Assembly: GCF_000738775.1 (NCBI RefSeq)
Contig: NZ_JPOC01000007.1
Span: 1 to 64,000 of the forward strand
Reading direction: 5' to 3'
Source: Prescottella defluvii
GTDB taxonomy: Bacteria; Actinomycetota; Actinomycetes; Mycobacteriales; Mycobacteriaceae
DNA length: 64,000 nucleotides
The notes under the pieces are model-generated. The model was not told where the DNA came from, did not search any database, and was given only the letters and a program-made list of their open reading frames with translations. A program made the position numbers and the translations under genes. The first letter of the stretch is position 1, and each line of letters opens with the position of its first letter. Below, piece after piece: positions 1-9,745 of the stretch.

Positions 1-1
1 A

Positions 2-1976
2 GTGGAGTCCTCCGGTGGCACCCCACCCGGCACGGCGTCGCGTCGCGGCTGGCCGGTCTTCACCGTCGTCGCGATTGCGATCGTCGCGTTCTTCCTGGGC
101 GGGTTGGGTGGGTCGTTCCAGGGCAAGCTCGCCGAGGTCCAGAAGAACGACAACGCCTCCTACCTGCCGGGCTCGGCGGAGTCGACGATCGTCGCGAACG
201 AGAGCGCGAAATTCCTGAACGTGGAGACCATTCCGGGCGCGGTGGTGTTCCACCGGGACGGTGGGCTGACGGACGCCGACCGGACCGCGATCGAGCAGGC
301 GCGGATCTCGATGGCGTCGGTCGAGGGCGTCGACGGGGACGGCGTGACGCCCACCCAGATCTCCACCGACGGCACCACCGCATCGGTGTTCGTACCGTTG
401 ATCGCCAAACAGGACGGGACGGCCGTCCAGGGCAACGACCTGGCCGCCGCCGAGCAGGACGTCATCGCGGCCGCGCAGCACCCCCCTCACCGGCCAGAGT
501 CAGGGCATCCTGTTCGTTCTCGTGATCGGTGCCGGCACCGACTACGCCCTGCTGCTGATTGCGCGCTACCGGGAGGAACTGCACTTCCACGACAACCGGT
601 TCGACGCGATGATCAAGGCTTGGCGCGAGTCCGCGCCCGCGATCACGGCGTCGGCGGTGACCGTCATTCTCGGTCTGCTGTGTCTCGGCTTCTCCCAACT
701 GAACTCGAACAAGAGCCTGGGCCCGGTCGCGGCCATCGGCATCGCGTGCACGTATCTGGTGATGATGACCTTCCTGCCGGTCACACTGTCGGCGGTGGGG
801 CGGTGGGTGTTCTGGCCGCGGAAGCCGAAGACCGATGGTGCGACAGACCTTGCTACACACGGACTGTGGGGCAGGATCGCCGACGTCGTGGGGCGTCGCG
901 ACCGGACCGCGTGGATCGGCGCCGCGGCTCTCCTGGCGGCGCTGTTCGCGGTCGGCATCGGCAGCCTGCAGACCGACGGTCTCACTGCCACCGAGAACTT
1001 CACCAACGAACCCGACGCCGTCCGGGGACAGGCGCTGTACGACGCCAACTTCGATCAGGGCGCCGGCGCTCCGGCGGTGGTCACGACGAATGCGTCGGCC
1101 GTCGGCTCGGTCATCGCGGCCGCCGAAGGGGTCGAGGGAGTGCGCCAGGGTCCGGGATCGGTGTGTGTGCAGGTCGACCTCGGGAAGGTCAAGGCACTGC
1201 TGCAGAACTCGGGGGGCACCGTCGCACAGCAACTGCCGCCGGGGTGCCCACCGTCGCTGTTGAACGTCGTACCGATCGACGGGCGGACCGTTGTCAATGT
1301 GGCACTCGCCGATTCGTACGATTCGCCCGAGGCGCTGCGGACCGTCGAACGCCTGCGCGACACGCTGCACGCGGTACCCGGCGCCGACGCTCTGGTCGGC
1401 GGCAGTTCCGCCGCGACTCTCGACGTGCAGACCGCGTCGGTGCACGACCGGAACCTGATCATCCCGATCGTGCTGGTGGTGATCTTCATCGTGCTGGCGG
1501 TGCTGCTGCGGGCACTGCTGACACCACTCATCCTCATCGGGACGGTGGTACTGAGCTTCGCGGCGACCCTCGGGGTGTGCGGATTCTTCTTCACCCACGT
1601 CTTCCACTTTGCCGGAGCAGACCAGTCGTTCCCGTTGTTCGCGTTCGTGTTCCTCGTCGCCCTCGGCATCGACTACAACATCTTCCTCATGACCCGCGTC
1701 CGCGAGGAGACCCGCAAGCACGGCACCCGCTCGGGGGTGCTGCGCGGACTGGCCGTCACCGGCGGCGTCATCACCTCGGCGGGCGTGGTGCTGGCCGGTA
1801 CCTTCGCGGTCCTCGGCGTGCTGCCACTGGTGTTCCTCGCCGAGGTGGGCTTCGCCGTCGCATTCGGTGTCCTGCTCGACACGATCATCGTCCGCAGCGT
1901 GCTGGTCCCGGCACTGTCGCACGACATCGGCAAGCCGATCTGGTGGCCGTCGAGGCTGGCGCGGGCCGAGGACTGA
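2..1976 (+). pseudogene. MmpL/RND-family transporter, internally deleted and frameshifted
   Basis: Two reading frames together encode most of an MMPL-family lipid/drug exporter of the inner membrane. The first frame, from a GTG at position 2, gives the N-terminal membrane helix and the start of the first extracellular domain, ending in sense near position 478 (AAEQDVIAAAQ). The second frame resumes near 486 with TGQSQGILFVLVIGAGTDYA, the RND signature helix, and continues with the second porter domain and last helices to the stop at 1976. Intact relatives have roughly 80-90 residues between these points (end of the porter domain plus two helices), so about 250 bases are missing and the frame is shifted. 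The junction lies in a C6 run. The gene may extend upstream of the window. It is either a real pseudogene or an assembly collapse. Confidence 0.8.
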
Positions 1977-1983
1977 GCGGTTC

Positions 1984-2009
1984 GTGGCCGGCGTCGGCAC
2001 GCCGGCCAC
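1984..2009 (+). terminator. hairpin terminator after the mmpL remnant
   Basis: A perfect 11-bp inverted repeat (GTGGCCGGCGT / ACGCCGGCCAC) with a 4-base loop begins 8 bases after the stop codon. There is no U-run, as is usual in high-G+C actinobacteria. Confidence 0.6.
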
Positions 2010-2252
2010 ATTTGCGCATCGGTTGACGGATCGGCGCGGAAGTGGTCGGGTGGTAATTGATGGAAGGCGCGCTCGGTACGCGCCGCGCGGGAGTGCGGTG
2101 GCCAATCCACGACACCGCACCAGCCCTTCTGCGCGCTCCGCCTCACCGGGAGCCCCTCCACCGGCGATGCCGTGCAGCCCAGGCAATTTCAAGGCATCGT
2201 CAGTACTGCAGCCTCTACTGCACGTCACCGTGACTCGTAGGGAAGGAATGAG

Positions 2253-3773
2253 ATGTCCGATCCGAACTACACCACCGACGACTCCGGAATCCCGGTGCCC
2301 AGCGACGAGCATTCGCTGACCGTCGGACCCGACGGGCCGATCCTGCTCCAGGACTACTACCTGATCGAGAAGATGGCCCAGTTCAATCGTGAGCGGGTGC
2401 CGGAAAGGCAGCCACATGCCAAGGGCGCCGGTGCATTCGGCACCTTCGAGGTCACGAACGATGTGAGCGCCTACACCAAGGCCGATCTGTTCCAGCCCGG
2501 TAAGAAGACGGAGATGCTCGCCCGGTTCTCCACCGTCGCGGGCGAGCGGGGCAGCCCGGACACGTGGCGCGATCCGCGCGGATTCGCGCTCAAGTTCTAC
2601 ACCGAGCAGGGCAATTTCGACATGGTCGGCAACAACACCCCGGTGTTCTTCATGCGGGATCCGATGAAGTTCCAGGACTTCATCCGCTCGCAGAAGCGGC
2701 GGGCCGACACCAACCTGCGCGATCACGACATGCAGTGGGACTTCTGGACGCTGTCCCCCGAATCGGCGCACCAGGTGACGTGGCTGATGGGCGACCGCGG
2801 CATCCCGCGCTCGTGGCGGCACATGAACGGCTATTCGAGCCACACCTACATGTGGGTCAATGCCGAGGGCGAACGATTCTGGGTGAAGTACCACTTCAAG
2901 ACCGACCAGGGCATCGAGTTCTTCACACAGGACGAGGGCGACCAGATGGCCGCCATCGACACCGACTATCACATGCGTGACCTGTGGGAACACATCGACG
3001 GCGGCGACTACCCCACGTGGACGTTGAAGATGCAGATCATGCCGTACGAGGAGGCCAAGACCTATCGGTTCAATCCGTTCGATCTGACGAAGGTGTGGCC
3101 GCACGCCGACTACCCGCTGATCGACGTCGGGACGATGAAGCTCGACCGCAACCCGGCGGACTATCACTGCGAGATCGAACAGGCGGCATTCGAACCCAGC
3201 AGTTCCGTGCCGGGCACCGGGCCCAGCCCCGACAAGATGCTGCTGGGCCGCTGGTTCTCGTACCCGGACGCGCACCGGTACCGGATCGGCTCCAATTACA
3301 AGGAACTGCCGGTCAATTCGCCGCACGCGGCGCCGCTGGGCTCGTACACCAAGGACGGGCACATGCGGCACCACAATCCGGGTGACCCGGTGTACGTGCC
3401 GAACTCCAAGGGCGGACCGCACGCCGACATCTCCGTCTCCGGCGAATCCCCGGGCTGGTACGCGGACGGCGAGATGGTGCACCAGGCGTACACGCTCCGC
3501 AAGGACGACGACGACTGGAGTCAGGCCGGCACGATGGTCCGCGACGTGCTCGACGACGCCGCCCGCGAGCGGCTGGTATCGAACATCGTCGGCCATCTGC
3601 TCAACGGGGTGACCGAACCGGTCCTGGTGCGGGCATTCGACTACTGGCGCAACGTCGACAAGACGCTCGGCGACCGCGTCGAGGACGGTGTCCGCGCGAA
3701 GCAGGGTGAGAAGGATCCTAAGGCCGCGGGGCAGTCGAATCCCGCGCGGTCGTCGGCCCAGGCGAAGGCTTGA
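2253..3773 (+). CDS. katA: monofunctional heme catalase
   Basis: This gene encodes a 506-residue small-subunit (clade 3 style) catalase that converts hydrogen peroxide to water and oxygen in the cytoplasm. The distal catalytic histidine is His55 in [12 protein letters not shown], the distal asparagine is Asn127/128 in [10 protein letters not shown], and the proximal heme ligand is Tyr337 in [12 protein letters not shown]. Length and motif spacing match the family and no residue is missing. The ATG is preceded by GGAAGGA about 6 bases upstream, which fixes the start. It is a single gene, separated by a terminator from the upstream mmpL remnant and convergent with alkA. No Fur/CatR-type regulator gene lies next to it. 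Confidence 0.97.
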   Translation: MSDPNYTTDDSGIPVPSDEHSLTVGPDGPILLQDYYLIEKMAQFNRERVPERQPHAKGAGAFGTFEVTNDVSAYTKADLFQPGKKTEMLARFSTVAGERGSPDTWRDPRGFALKFYTEQGNFDMVGNNTPVFFMRDPMKFQDFIRSQKRRADTNLRDHDMQWDFWTLSPESAHQVTWLMGDRGIPRSWRHMNGYSSHTYMWVNAEGERFWVKYHFKTDQGIEFFTQDEGDQMAAIDTDYHMRDLWEHIDGGDYPTWTLKMQIMPYEEAKTYRFNPFDLTKVWPHADYPLIDVGTMKLDRNPADYHCEIEQAAFEPSSSVPGTGPSPDKMLLGRWFSYPDAHRYRIGSNYKELPVNSPHAAPLGSYTKDGHMRHHNPGDPVYVPNSKGGPHADISVSGESPGWYADGEMVHQAYTLRKDDDDWSQAGTMVRDVLDDAARERLVSNIVGHLLNGVTEPVLVRAFDYWRNVDKTLGDRVEDGVRAKQGEKDPKAAGQSNPARSSAQAKA

Positions 3774-3795
3774 GTGTCCGAGCGCCGGAACCCGA

Positions 3796-3809
3796 ACTAC
3801 TCGAGTAGT
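3796..3809. repeat. perfect 14-bp palindrome between convergent genes
   Basis: ACTACTCGAGTAGT lies 23 bases after the catalase stop, in the 95-base gap between convergent catalase and alkA. It could be part of a terminator or a protein site; the stem alone is short. Confidence 0.35.
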
Positions 3810-3868
3810 CCTACGTCACGCTGTCGGCGCTACCGGACCACCGGTTCGGACGCCATCGATCGTGACGG

Positions 3869-4735
3869 TCACAGGAACGCCTGGCTCGTCCACAGGTGGA
3901 ACAGGGCGTAGGCCCGCCACGGCCGCCACGGCTCCGATGCCGCGGCGGCCTCGCGCGGCGTCTTCACCCCCAGCGCCCGCCGCAGCACCAGATCGCCGGA
4001 CGGGTAGGCGTCACGGTCACCGAGGACGCGCACGGACAGGTAGTCGACGGTCCACGGCCCGATGCCGGGCAGCGCGAGCAGGCGGGCGCGGAACTCGTGC
4101 GGATCGACGCCCGGATGAAGCTCGAGTCCGTCGGCCGCGGCGGCGGCGAGCGCCTGCACGGTACGTGCCCGGGCGCCCGTGAGTCCGACGGCCTTCCGGA
4201 TGACGAGCGGGTCGAGCTCTGCCAGTTCGTCGGGTGCCGGGAAGGCGACGAACCCGTCGAGGCCGGTCGGGGTGCCGAACGCCGCCACGAGGCGGGATCC
4301 GAATGTTCTTGCTGCCGAGAGCGATACCTGCTGACCCAGCACGGTGAGCACCGAGGTCTCGAAGCCGTCGACGGAGCCGAGCACCCGCAGTCCGGGCCGG
4401 GCGGCGACGTGCGGCGCGAGCAGCGCGTGAGCGGAGAGGGCCGCGTCGACGGTGTCGGGATCGGCGTCGAGATCGAGCCAGCGGCGGACCGCCAGTTCGA
4501 CGTGCGAGACGTCGTCGGGGTGCGCCGCGTGGATCGTGGCGGCGACGTGGTCGGGGCCGTCGAACCGGACGCTCACCACCGCCGGCCCGTGCGGCGCGGG
4601 GACCACTCGTGTGTGTGTCCCGGTCTCGGCGTCGTGGCGTTCGAGCCCGTCCACCGCGTGCGCGGCGAGGGCGCCGCGCATGGGCGCCGTCGTGAAAGGT
4701 GGACGGAACGGAAGACGTCGCGTCACCGTTTTCAC
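3869..4735 (-). CDS. alkA: DNA-3-methyladenine glycosylase II (AlkA-type)
   Basis: The 288-residue protein is a helix-hairpin-helix (HhH-GPD) base-excision glycosylase that removes alkylated purines from DNA. The N-terminal half corresponds to the AlkA N domain, the centre has GQQVSLSAARTFGSRL, and the HhH motif is LPGIGPWTVDYLSVR near residue 225, followed by the catalytic aspartate in YPSGDLVLRRALG. Relatives in other actinobacteria are often fused to an Ada methyltransferase half; here only the glycosylase is present. It is monocistronic and convergent with the catalase. The other alkylation-repair genes lie 5-8 kb away in a separate operon. Confidence 0.92.
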   Translation of the reverse strand: MKTVTRRLPFRPPFTTAPMRGALAAHAVDGLERHDAETGTHTRVVPAPHGPAVVSVRFDGPDHVAATIHAAHPDDVSHVELAVRRWLDLDADPDTVDAALSAHALLAPHVAARPGLRVLGSVDGFETSVLTVLGQQVSLSAARTFGSRLVAAFGTPTGLDGFVAFPAPDELAELDPLVIRKAVGLTGARARTVQALAAAAADGLELHPGVDPHEFRARLLALPGIGPWTVDYLSVRVLGDRDAYPSGDLVLRRALGVKTPREAAAASEPWRPWRAYALFHLWTSQAFL

Positions 4736-5080
4736 CGCCTCGCCGATCGGGGACGCAAAGAAGTGCGCGAGAACTACGACGCGTCTGATGCTCTTTCACA
4801 CCAGAATCGTCAATTTCACTCCACATCTCGCACAGAAAGCTAGACTAATGCGCTGCCCCCGCCTCCGCCAGTGGCGTTCGGCCACCGAAACATGGAAGGC
4901 GTCGATCGCACACTTCGTGATCGACAATTCAGCCGTCTCCGCGAATGAACTGCTTCAGGACAGCATGGCGATCACCGCCGGCCTGTCCGACGCACGCAGC
5001 GCCGGCGCAACACGAAGTTGATGTCCAAACCCCAAGGGGCCGACCGGATCGAGAGAGAATCGCGACTGTGAGACCGAGGT
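4736..5080. other. non-coding gap upstream of the conservon
   Basis: No gene is well supported. A 57-codon frame (4848-5021, plus strand) follows a TAGACT box at 4841-4846 but has no ribosome binding site and no recognisable features, so it is not called. The region probably carries the alkA promoter (reading leftwards) and possibly a distal promoter for the operon that begins at 5115. Confidence 0.4.
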
Positions 5081-5114
5081 ATACATCTGAAATTCAGTCA
5101 GCTATATTGCCCCG
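5081..5114 (+). promoter_or_regulatory. probable leaderless promoter of the conservon with overlapping palindrome
   Basis: TATATT (5103-5108) fits the actinobacterial -10 pattern TANNNT and sits exactly 6 bases before the ATG at 5115, where no Shine-Dalgarno sequence exists. This is the usual spacing for leaderless mRNAs. CTGAA-A-TTCAG (5087-5097) is a short palindrome between -35 and -10 and could be an operator. Confidence 0.5.
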
Positions 5115-7580
5115 ATGTTGAAAGTGCGCCTCGGCATCCGAGCACGGATCCTGGCCATCGCATTGGTGCCTAGCCTGGCGTTGCTCGGAATTGGTGTAGG
5201 AACGGCGAGTTACCTGATTCGTGAGGGACAGCATTCCGAGCAATGGGCGGCAGCGAACCAAGAAGCTGTGAGTCATGCTCGCGATGTGGTTGCCTGGGTT
5301 GAACAAGAGCGGATGCTGTCGCTGTGGCAGTTGGCCGGTGAACAGGGCGATCCGGCCGCGCTCGAAGCGACTCGGAACAAACTCGATACCGCATTCGCGG
5401 AGTTGGCTCGCTACTCACCAAAGTTGGAGACCCTGTCGAAGGGCGCCATGGGTACCGACACGGGTGGGTTCGACACCCTGAGCGCCAGCCTGCCTCAGAT
5501 TCGCGGTCAGATCGACGCGGGACGAATGTCGATCGAGGACACATTCGCCATCTACAACCGCATTCTCGATGCGGTTGCGCTCGGCAGCAACCTCATCACC
5601 TCCAACGCGCCCACCGCCGAGGTCGGCGTCACGCTTCTCAATGCTGTGCGCACCCTCTACGCGATGGAGGGAATGTCACGGTCCGCCGCGCTCACCGCTG
5701 CAGAGCTGAACGGACGGCTGGGCGACGGTCCGCTGAGCAGCGACTACCGAAACCTGGTCGGGTCCTATCGGATCGCACTTCCGCAGCTCGTCGCCGACCT
5801 GGGCGCGGATCCGGCCGCTGCGAAGATCCGGGCGGCACTCGAATCGCCCGGCTGGCAGCAGGTGGCCGCGATGGAGGACTACCTCATCAACCCGCCGAAG
5901 CCGGACAAGTACGGTGACGTCCCGTCACCGCCGATGACCTTCGCCGAGTGGAATGCCGCGCAGGAACAGATGTCTGCACCGGTGATCGACGCATGGAGCG
6001 AGCTGAACGACCGTGCGAACGAGATCGCTGCCGCCGACGGCAAGCGCACGGCGACCAACTCACTGTGGGCGGGTGCGGGTGTGCTCGGGATCGCGCTCGT
6101 AGCCTTCCTGCTGTCGCTGTGGCTGGCCAACCGGTTGATCGGGCGGCTCAAGCGCCTGCGCAACGAAACGCTGGACCTGGCAGAGGTCGAGCTGCCCGAG
6201 ACCATGCGCAAGCTGGCCGCGGGCGAGCAGGTCGATCCCCAAGCTGCGCACCTCGATTTCGGCAACGACGAGATCGGCTCGGTGGCGAATGCTTTCAACC
6301 GCGCACACACGGCCGCCGTGTCTGCCGCGGTCACCGAGGCCCGTACCCGCGAGGGTGTGCGCGCGGTGTTCCTCAACATCGCCCACCGAAGCCAGATGGT
6401 GGTGCACCGGCAACTCGAGGTCCTCGACGAGGCGGAGCGAAACCAGGAGGATCCCGCCATGCTGGAGGCGTTCTTCCGACTCGACCACCTGGCGACCCGC
6501 GAACGCCGCAACGCCGAGAACCTCGTCATCCTCGGTGGCGGCCAGCCCGGCCGCCAGTGGCGGACTCCGGTGCCCCTGGTCGATCTGGTGCGTAGCGCGA
6601 TCGGCGAGAGCCTCGACTACACGCGGGTGCACAACCGCCGCATGCCTCAGGTGTTCATCGTCGGCAACGTGGTCGCCGACCTCATCCACCTTCTCGCAGA
6701 ACTGCTCGACAACGCGACGGCGTTCTCTCCCCCGCAGTCACGTGTCGAAGTGAGCGGCAACGTGGTCGGCAAGGGTGTCGTGATCGAGATCAGCGATCAG
6801 GGCATGGGAATGCCCGCGGAGGAACTCGCCCGCGTCAACGAGATGCTGCGCAATCCACCGGATTTCGGTGTCGAGACACTCTCGGAGACGTCGCGCCTGG
6901 GCTTGTTCATCGTTTCGCAACTGGGGATGCGACACGGAATCAGTGTGCAGCTGAGCGAATCCGAGTACGGCGGCATTCGCGCCATCGTGCTGGTGCCGAA
7001 CTCGGTCGTCGCCCCCGATCCGACGCCTGCGGTCAGCGATGTGCCGGATCGGTTCGCCGACCACCGGCCGGAGGTGCGGGCTGCCGGCGGGCTGCCGGCC
7101 CTCGACTCTGCCGAATCAACCTCGGCTGCAGTCGGTGTTGCAACACTGGCACCCCCCATCTCGGCGCCCGCCGTCGAGCAGTCGGAGCAGCCGGGCGCCC
7201 CGGAGCGGGCGTGGGCGCACCTCGACCGCGTCGACAGCGCGCCGCAGTCCGAGCACACGAACTACTCCGCGACGACCGCGTGGCACGAAGCGCCGGCCCA
7301 GGCTGCCGAACCGGCGCCCCTCACCCCGCAGCCGTTGTCCGACAACGGCGGTGACGGTCGTCGGAGCCTTCCCCGCCGTCGCCGGCAGGCCAGTCTGGCA
7401 CCGGAGTTGGCGTACGATCCTCGACCCGAGCCCGAAACGGAAGCGCAGCAGCCGCAGCGATCGGCTGAGCAGGCGCGAGATCTGTTGTCCGCCATCACGT
7501 ACGGTACCCAGCAGGCTCGGCACTCGGCGCCCTCGCCCGAGTATCCAATCTGGGACGAAATGAAAGGTGATGGACGGTGA
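5115..7580 (+). CDS. cvnA: conservon sensor histidine kinase (CvnA-like, NIT domain)
   Basis: This 821-residue membrane kinase-like protein heads a four-gene conservon. An N-terminal helix (about residues 10-33) is followed by an extracytoplasmic nitrate/nitrite-sensor-type (NIT) helical domain (about 55-300), a second helix (about 315-338, WAGAGVLGIALVAFLLSLWL), a HAMP-like linker and a kinase core. The core has NIAHRSQMVVHRQL in the dimerisation region and HATPase motifs (LLAELLDNATAFSPP, ISDQGMGM, LGLFIVSQL). The last ~190 residues are a low-complexity Pro/Ala tail. Conservon kinases are thought to signal to a membrane-associated complex of the next three proteins rather than to a response regulator, and none is encoded here. 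Start choice rests on the leaderless promoter. The stop overlaps the next gene (GTGA). Confidence 0.92.
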   Translation: MLKVRLGIRARILAIALVPSLALLGIGVGTASYLIREGQHSEQWAAANQEAVSHARDVVAWVEQERMLSLWQLAGEQGDPAALEATRNKLDTAFAELARYSPKLETLSKGAMGTDTGGFDTLSASLPQIRGQIDAGRMSIEDTFAIYNRILDAVALGSNLITSNAPTAEVGVTLLNAVRTLYAMEGMSRSAALTAAELNGRLGDGPLSSDYRNLVGSYRIALPQLVADLGADPAAAKIRAALESPGWQQVAAMEDYLINPPKPDKYGDVPSPPMTFAEWNAAQEQMSAPVIDAWSELNDRANEIAAADGKRTATNSLWAGAGVLGIALVAFLLSLWLANRLIGRLKRLRNETLDLAEVELPETMRKLAAGEQVDPQAAHLDFGNDEIGSVANAFNRAHTAAVSAAVTEARTREGVRAVFLNIAHRSQMVVHRQLEVLDEAERNQEDPAMLEAFFRLDHLATRERRNAENLVILGGGQPGRQWRTPVPLVDLVRSAIGESLDYTRVHNRRMPQVFIVGNVVADLIHLLAELLDNATAFSPPQSRVEVSGNVVGKGVVIEISDQGMGMPAEELARVNEMLRNPPDFGVETLSETSRLGLFIVSQLGMRHGISVQLSESEYGGIRAIVLVPNSVVAPDPTPAVSDVPDRFADHRPEVRAAGGLPALDSAESTSAAVGVATLAPPISAPAVEQSEQPGAPERAWAHLDRVDSAPQSEHTNYSATTAWHEAPAQAAEPAPLTPQPLSDNGGDGRRSLPRRRRQASLAPELAYDPRPEPETEAQQPQRSAEQARDLLSAITYGTQQARHSAPSPEYPIWDEMKGDGR

Positions 7581-7996
7581 ACGTGACGACTTCCAACTCA
7601 GGCGATCTGAACTGGCTTCTCGACGATCTGGTCAATCGTCTCGCCGGGGTGCGCTACGCGGTCGTGCTTTCCACCGACGGACTGCTGCTGGGTCGATCCA
7701 CGACCATGAGCCGTGAGGACGCCGAGCACTTCGGCGCCATGTCGGCGACTCTGTACGGGCTGGCACGCAGCGCGGGACATCGCTTTCAAGGCGGCGGTGT
7801 TCGCCAAGCCGTCATCGAACTCGAGCAGGCGGTGCTGTTCGTGACGGCGGCCGGACGCAATGCATGTATTGCATTGCAGGCCAACGACACCGCGAACCTG
7901 GGCATGGTCGCGTACGAAATGAACATGACCGTGCAGCGTGTAGGTCGCTATCTGTCCACCGATCCTCGCCACAGCGCGACAGAGCGTGGAGCATAG
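7577..7996 (+). CDS. cvnB: roadblock/LC7 protein of the conservon (CvnB-like)
   Basis: The 139-residue protein has the roadblock/LC7 fold sequence pattern (LDDLVNRLAGVRYAVVLSTDGLLLGRS at the N terminus, then EDAEHFGAMSATLYGLARSAG). Family members act as dimeric regulators of small GTPases, here presumably the GTPase encoded at 8399. It starts with GTG overlapping the kinase stop, so the two are translationally coupled. Confidence 0.93.
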   Translation: MNVTTSNSGDLNWLLDDLVNRLAGVRYAVVLSTDGLLLGRSTTMSREDAEHFGAMSATLYGLARSAGHRFQGGGVRQAVIELEQAVLFVTAAGRNACIALQANDTANLGMVAYEMNMTVQRVGRYLSTDPRHSATERGA

Positions 7997-8002
7997 ATTG
8001 CC

Positions 8003-8392
8003 GTGACAGGTATTGGTCAACCGTTGTTCGACGATGCGGCCGGGCCTCTGGTCCGCCCATACACCGTCACGCGGGGTCGCACGATGGGTGGGGGACACGA
8101 TCTCGACATGCTCACGCTCGTGGTGACCGTGTCCCCCACTCCGCGACTGCGGCACATCGAATCGGAGTACGCGGAGATCATTCAGCTGTGCCGTCTCGCG
8201 CAGTCGGTGGCCGAAGTCTCTGCGCACCTGAATCTGCCACTCGCGGTGACCAAGATCCTGGTCGGTGATCTCATCGCCGAGGGAGTACTGAACTTCCGTG
8301 CTCCCGCCAGCGCTGACTCCTACAACGACATCGCCGGGATCGGCGACGTGAACATTCTGCAAGCAGTGCTCGATGGAATCCGAAAGCTGTAG
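8003..8392 (+). CDS. cvnC: DUF742 protein of the conservon (CvnC-like)
   Basis: The 129-residue protein matches the DUF742 pattern: an N-terminal LVRPYTVTRGRT segment, then IESEYAEIIQLCRLAQSVAEVSAHLNLPLAVTKILVGDLIAEGVL, a winged-helix-like region. Its biochemical role is unknown; in Streptomyces it is the third member of every conservon. It starts with GTG 6 bases after cvnB, followed by cvnD after 6 bases. Confidence 0.92.
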   Translation: MTGIGQPLFDDAAGPLVRPYTVTRGRTMGGGHDLDMLTLVVTVSPTPRLRHIESEYAEIIQLCRLAQSVAEVSAHLNLPLAVTKILVGDLIAEGVLNFRAPASADSYNDIAGIGDVNILQAVLDGIRKL

Positions 8393-8398
8393 ACAACC

Positions 8399-8980
8399 AT
8401 GCATGACAATGCGTCCTCAGCCGACCTGGCTGCTTCGGTCAAGATCCTCGTAGCCGGCGGCTTCGGAGTCGGTAAGACCACGATGGTGTCCTCCGTGAGC
8501 GAGATCGCGCCACTGCGCACCGAGGAGACAATCTCCGAATTGTCCACCGGTATCGACGATTTGTCGGGCGTGGAAGGTAAGACCACGACCACGGTGGCCC
8601 TGGACTTCGGTCGTATCACCATCGATGAAAGCCTCGTGCTGTACCTGTTCGGCACGCCTGGACAGGACCGATTCTGGTTCCTTTGGGACGAACTGGTGCG
8701 TGGAGCTCTCGGCGCCGTCGTTCTCGCCGATACCCGCCGGCTGGAGAACTCGTTCGCTGCCATCGACTACTTCGAACGGCGCGGAGTCTTGTTCACGGTC
8801 GCGGTGAACTGCTTCGACAGTTCCCAGGCCTACACGATTGACGAGGTTCGCGAGGCACTCGACCTCGACGCCACGACCCCCATCGTGCTGTGCGACGCGC
8901 GCGACCGCGAATCGTGCAAGTCCGTACTGATCACGCTCGTCGAGCACCTGATTTTCCAGGCCAGCACCTCGGTGGCCTGA
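8399..8980 (+). CDS. cvnD: conservon small GTPase-like ATP/GTP-binding protein (CvnD-like)
   Basis: The 193-residue protein is the GTPase of the conservon. The P loop is GGFGVGKTTMV (about residues 20-30), switch-II-like LFGTPGQDRFWF near 84-95, and a G4-like NCFD about residue 138. It lacks any transmembrane segment and is expected to associate with the kinase, roadblock and DUF742 proteins at the membrane. It is the last gene of the operon; the next gene is convergent (61-base gap). No cytochrome P450 gene (CvnE), which follows some conservons, is present. Confidence 0.93.
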   Translation: MHDNASSADLAASVKILVAGGFGVGKTTMVSSVSEIAPLRTEETISELSTGIDDLSGVEGKTTTTVALDFGRITIDESLVLYLFGTPGQDRFWFLWDELVRGALGAVVLADTRRLENSFAAIDYFERRGVLFTVAVNCFDSSQAYTIDEVREALDLDATTPIVLCDARDRESCKSVLITLVEHLIFQASTSVA

Positions 8981-9041
8981 ACCCACTCGACCCGACGAGT
9001 CAACCGAAGCGGGGCAGTGCCGGACGTGACGATCGGGTTCG

Positions 9042-9716
9042 TCAGCCCGTCGTCCGTCCGTTGTCCTCCAGACCGGTGACCCGCAGCGTGATGTTGAGCC
9101 GGCCGGACGCCAGTCCGCAGACGGGATCGGCGGTGCCCGGAAACACCTTCGGCACACCGTGGTACGCGAAGCGGGACGGACCGCCGAATACGAACAGGTC
9201 CCCCGACTGCAGTTCCACATCGGTGTACGGCTTGGTCCGGGTGTCGGGGTTGCCGAAGCGGAAGGTGCAGGTGTCGCCGATACTCAGCGACACCACCGGC
9301 GCATCCGTCCTCTCCTCCTGATCGCGGTGCATGCCCATGCGGGCGGTGTCGTCGTAGAAGTTGATCAGCGCGGCGTCCGGCTCGTAGGCGGCACCCGCAG
9401 CCGCGTCGTAGGCATCGGTGACGGCCCGTTTCCCCAACTGCGACAACCAGTCCGGGACCGGCAGCACCCGTCCGCCGCCGGCATCGTCGGCGATCCGGCT
9501 GTAGCGGTAGGGCTGCCAGTGCCAGCCGAGGCAGACGGTCTGCACCGACATTGCATGCCCGGTGGGCAGTCGGGCGGCGCGCATCGGCACCGGTCCGCGC
9601 GCCCACTCGCGGCACGCCTCCACCAGTCGGCGTTGCTCGCCGAGGTCGAGCCAGTCCGGGACCAGCACGGCGCCGTCGGCGACGGTCCGACGCGGGCGGG
9701 GCAGCAGTGCCGACAT
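9042..9716 (-). CDS. alkB: AlkB-type 2OG-Fe(II) dioxygenase for alkylated DNA
   Basis: The 224-residue protein is an alpha-ketoglutarate/Fe(II) dioxygenase that directly reverses N-alkyl lesions in DNA. Iron ligands are His130 and Asp132 (MGMHRDQEE) and His186 (FAYHGVPKV), with the 2-oxoglutarate-binding arginines in GRLNITLRVTG (residues 206-214). N-terminal residues 60-75 contain the substrate-lid region. It is the last gene of the minus-strand alkylation-repair operon, 29 bases after the 2OG oxygenase gene and convergent with the conservon. Confidence 0.94.
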   Translation of the reverse strand: MSALLPRPRRTVADGAVLVPDWLDLGEQRRLVEACREWARGPVPMRAARLPTGHAMSVQTVCLGWHWQPYRYSRIADDAGGGRVLPVPDWLSQLGKRAVTDAYDAAAGAAYEPDAALINFYDDTARMGMHRDQEERTDAPVVSLSIGDTCTFRFGNPDTRTKPYTDVELQSGDLFVFGGPSRFAYHGVPKVFPGTADPVCGLASGRLNITLRVTGLEDNGRTTG

Positions 9717-9745
9717 CTACCCACTTCCCTTCTGTTGCAACCGGC

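Noticed and set aside
462-3596. Very long minus-strand open frame (over 1000 codons)
   Set aside because: It lies opposite the mmpL remnant and the catalase, whose families are clear; high G+C leaves long antisense frames open by chance.
4848-5021. 57-codon plus-strand frame upstream of the conservon
   Set aside because: No ribosome binding site, no recognisable motif, and the nearby TAGACT box is too close to the ATG to give a leaderless start.
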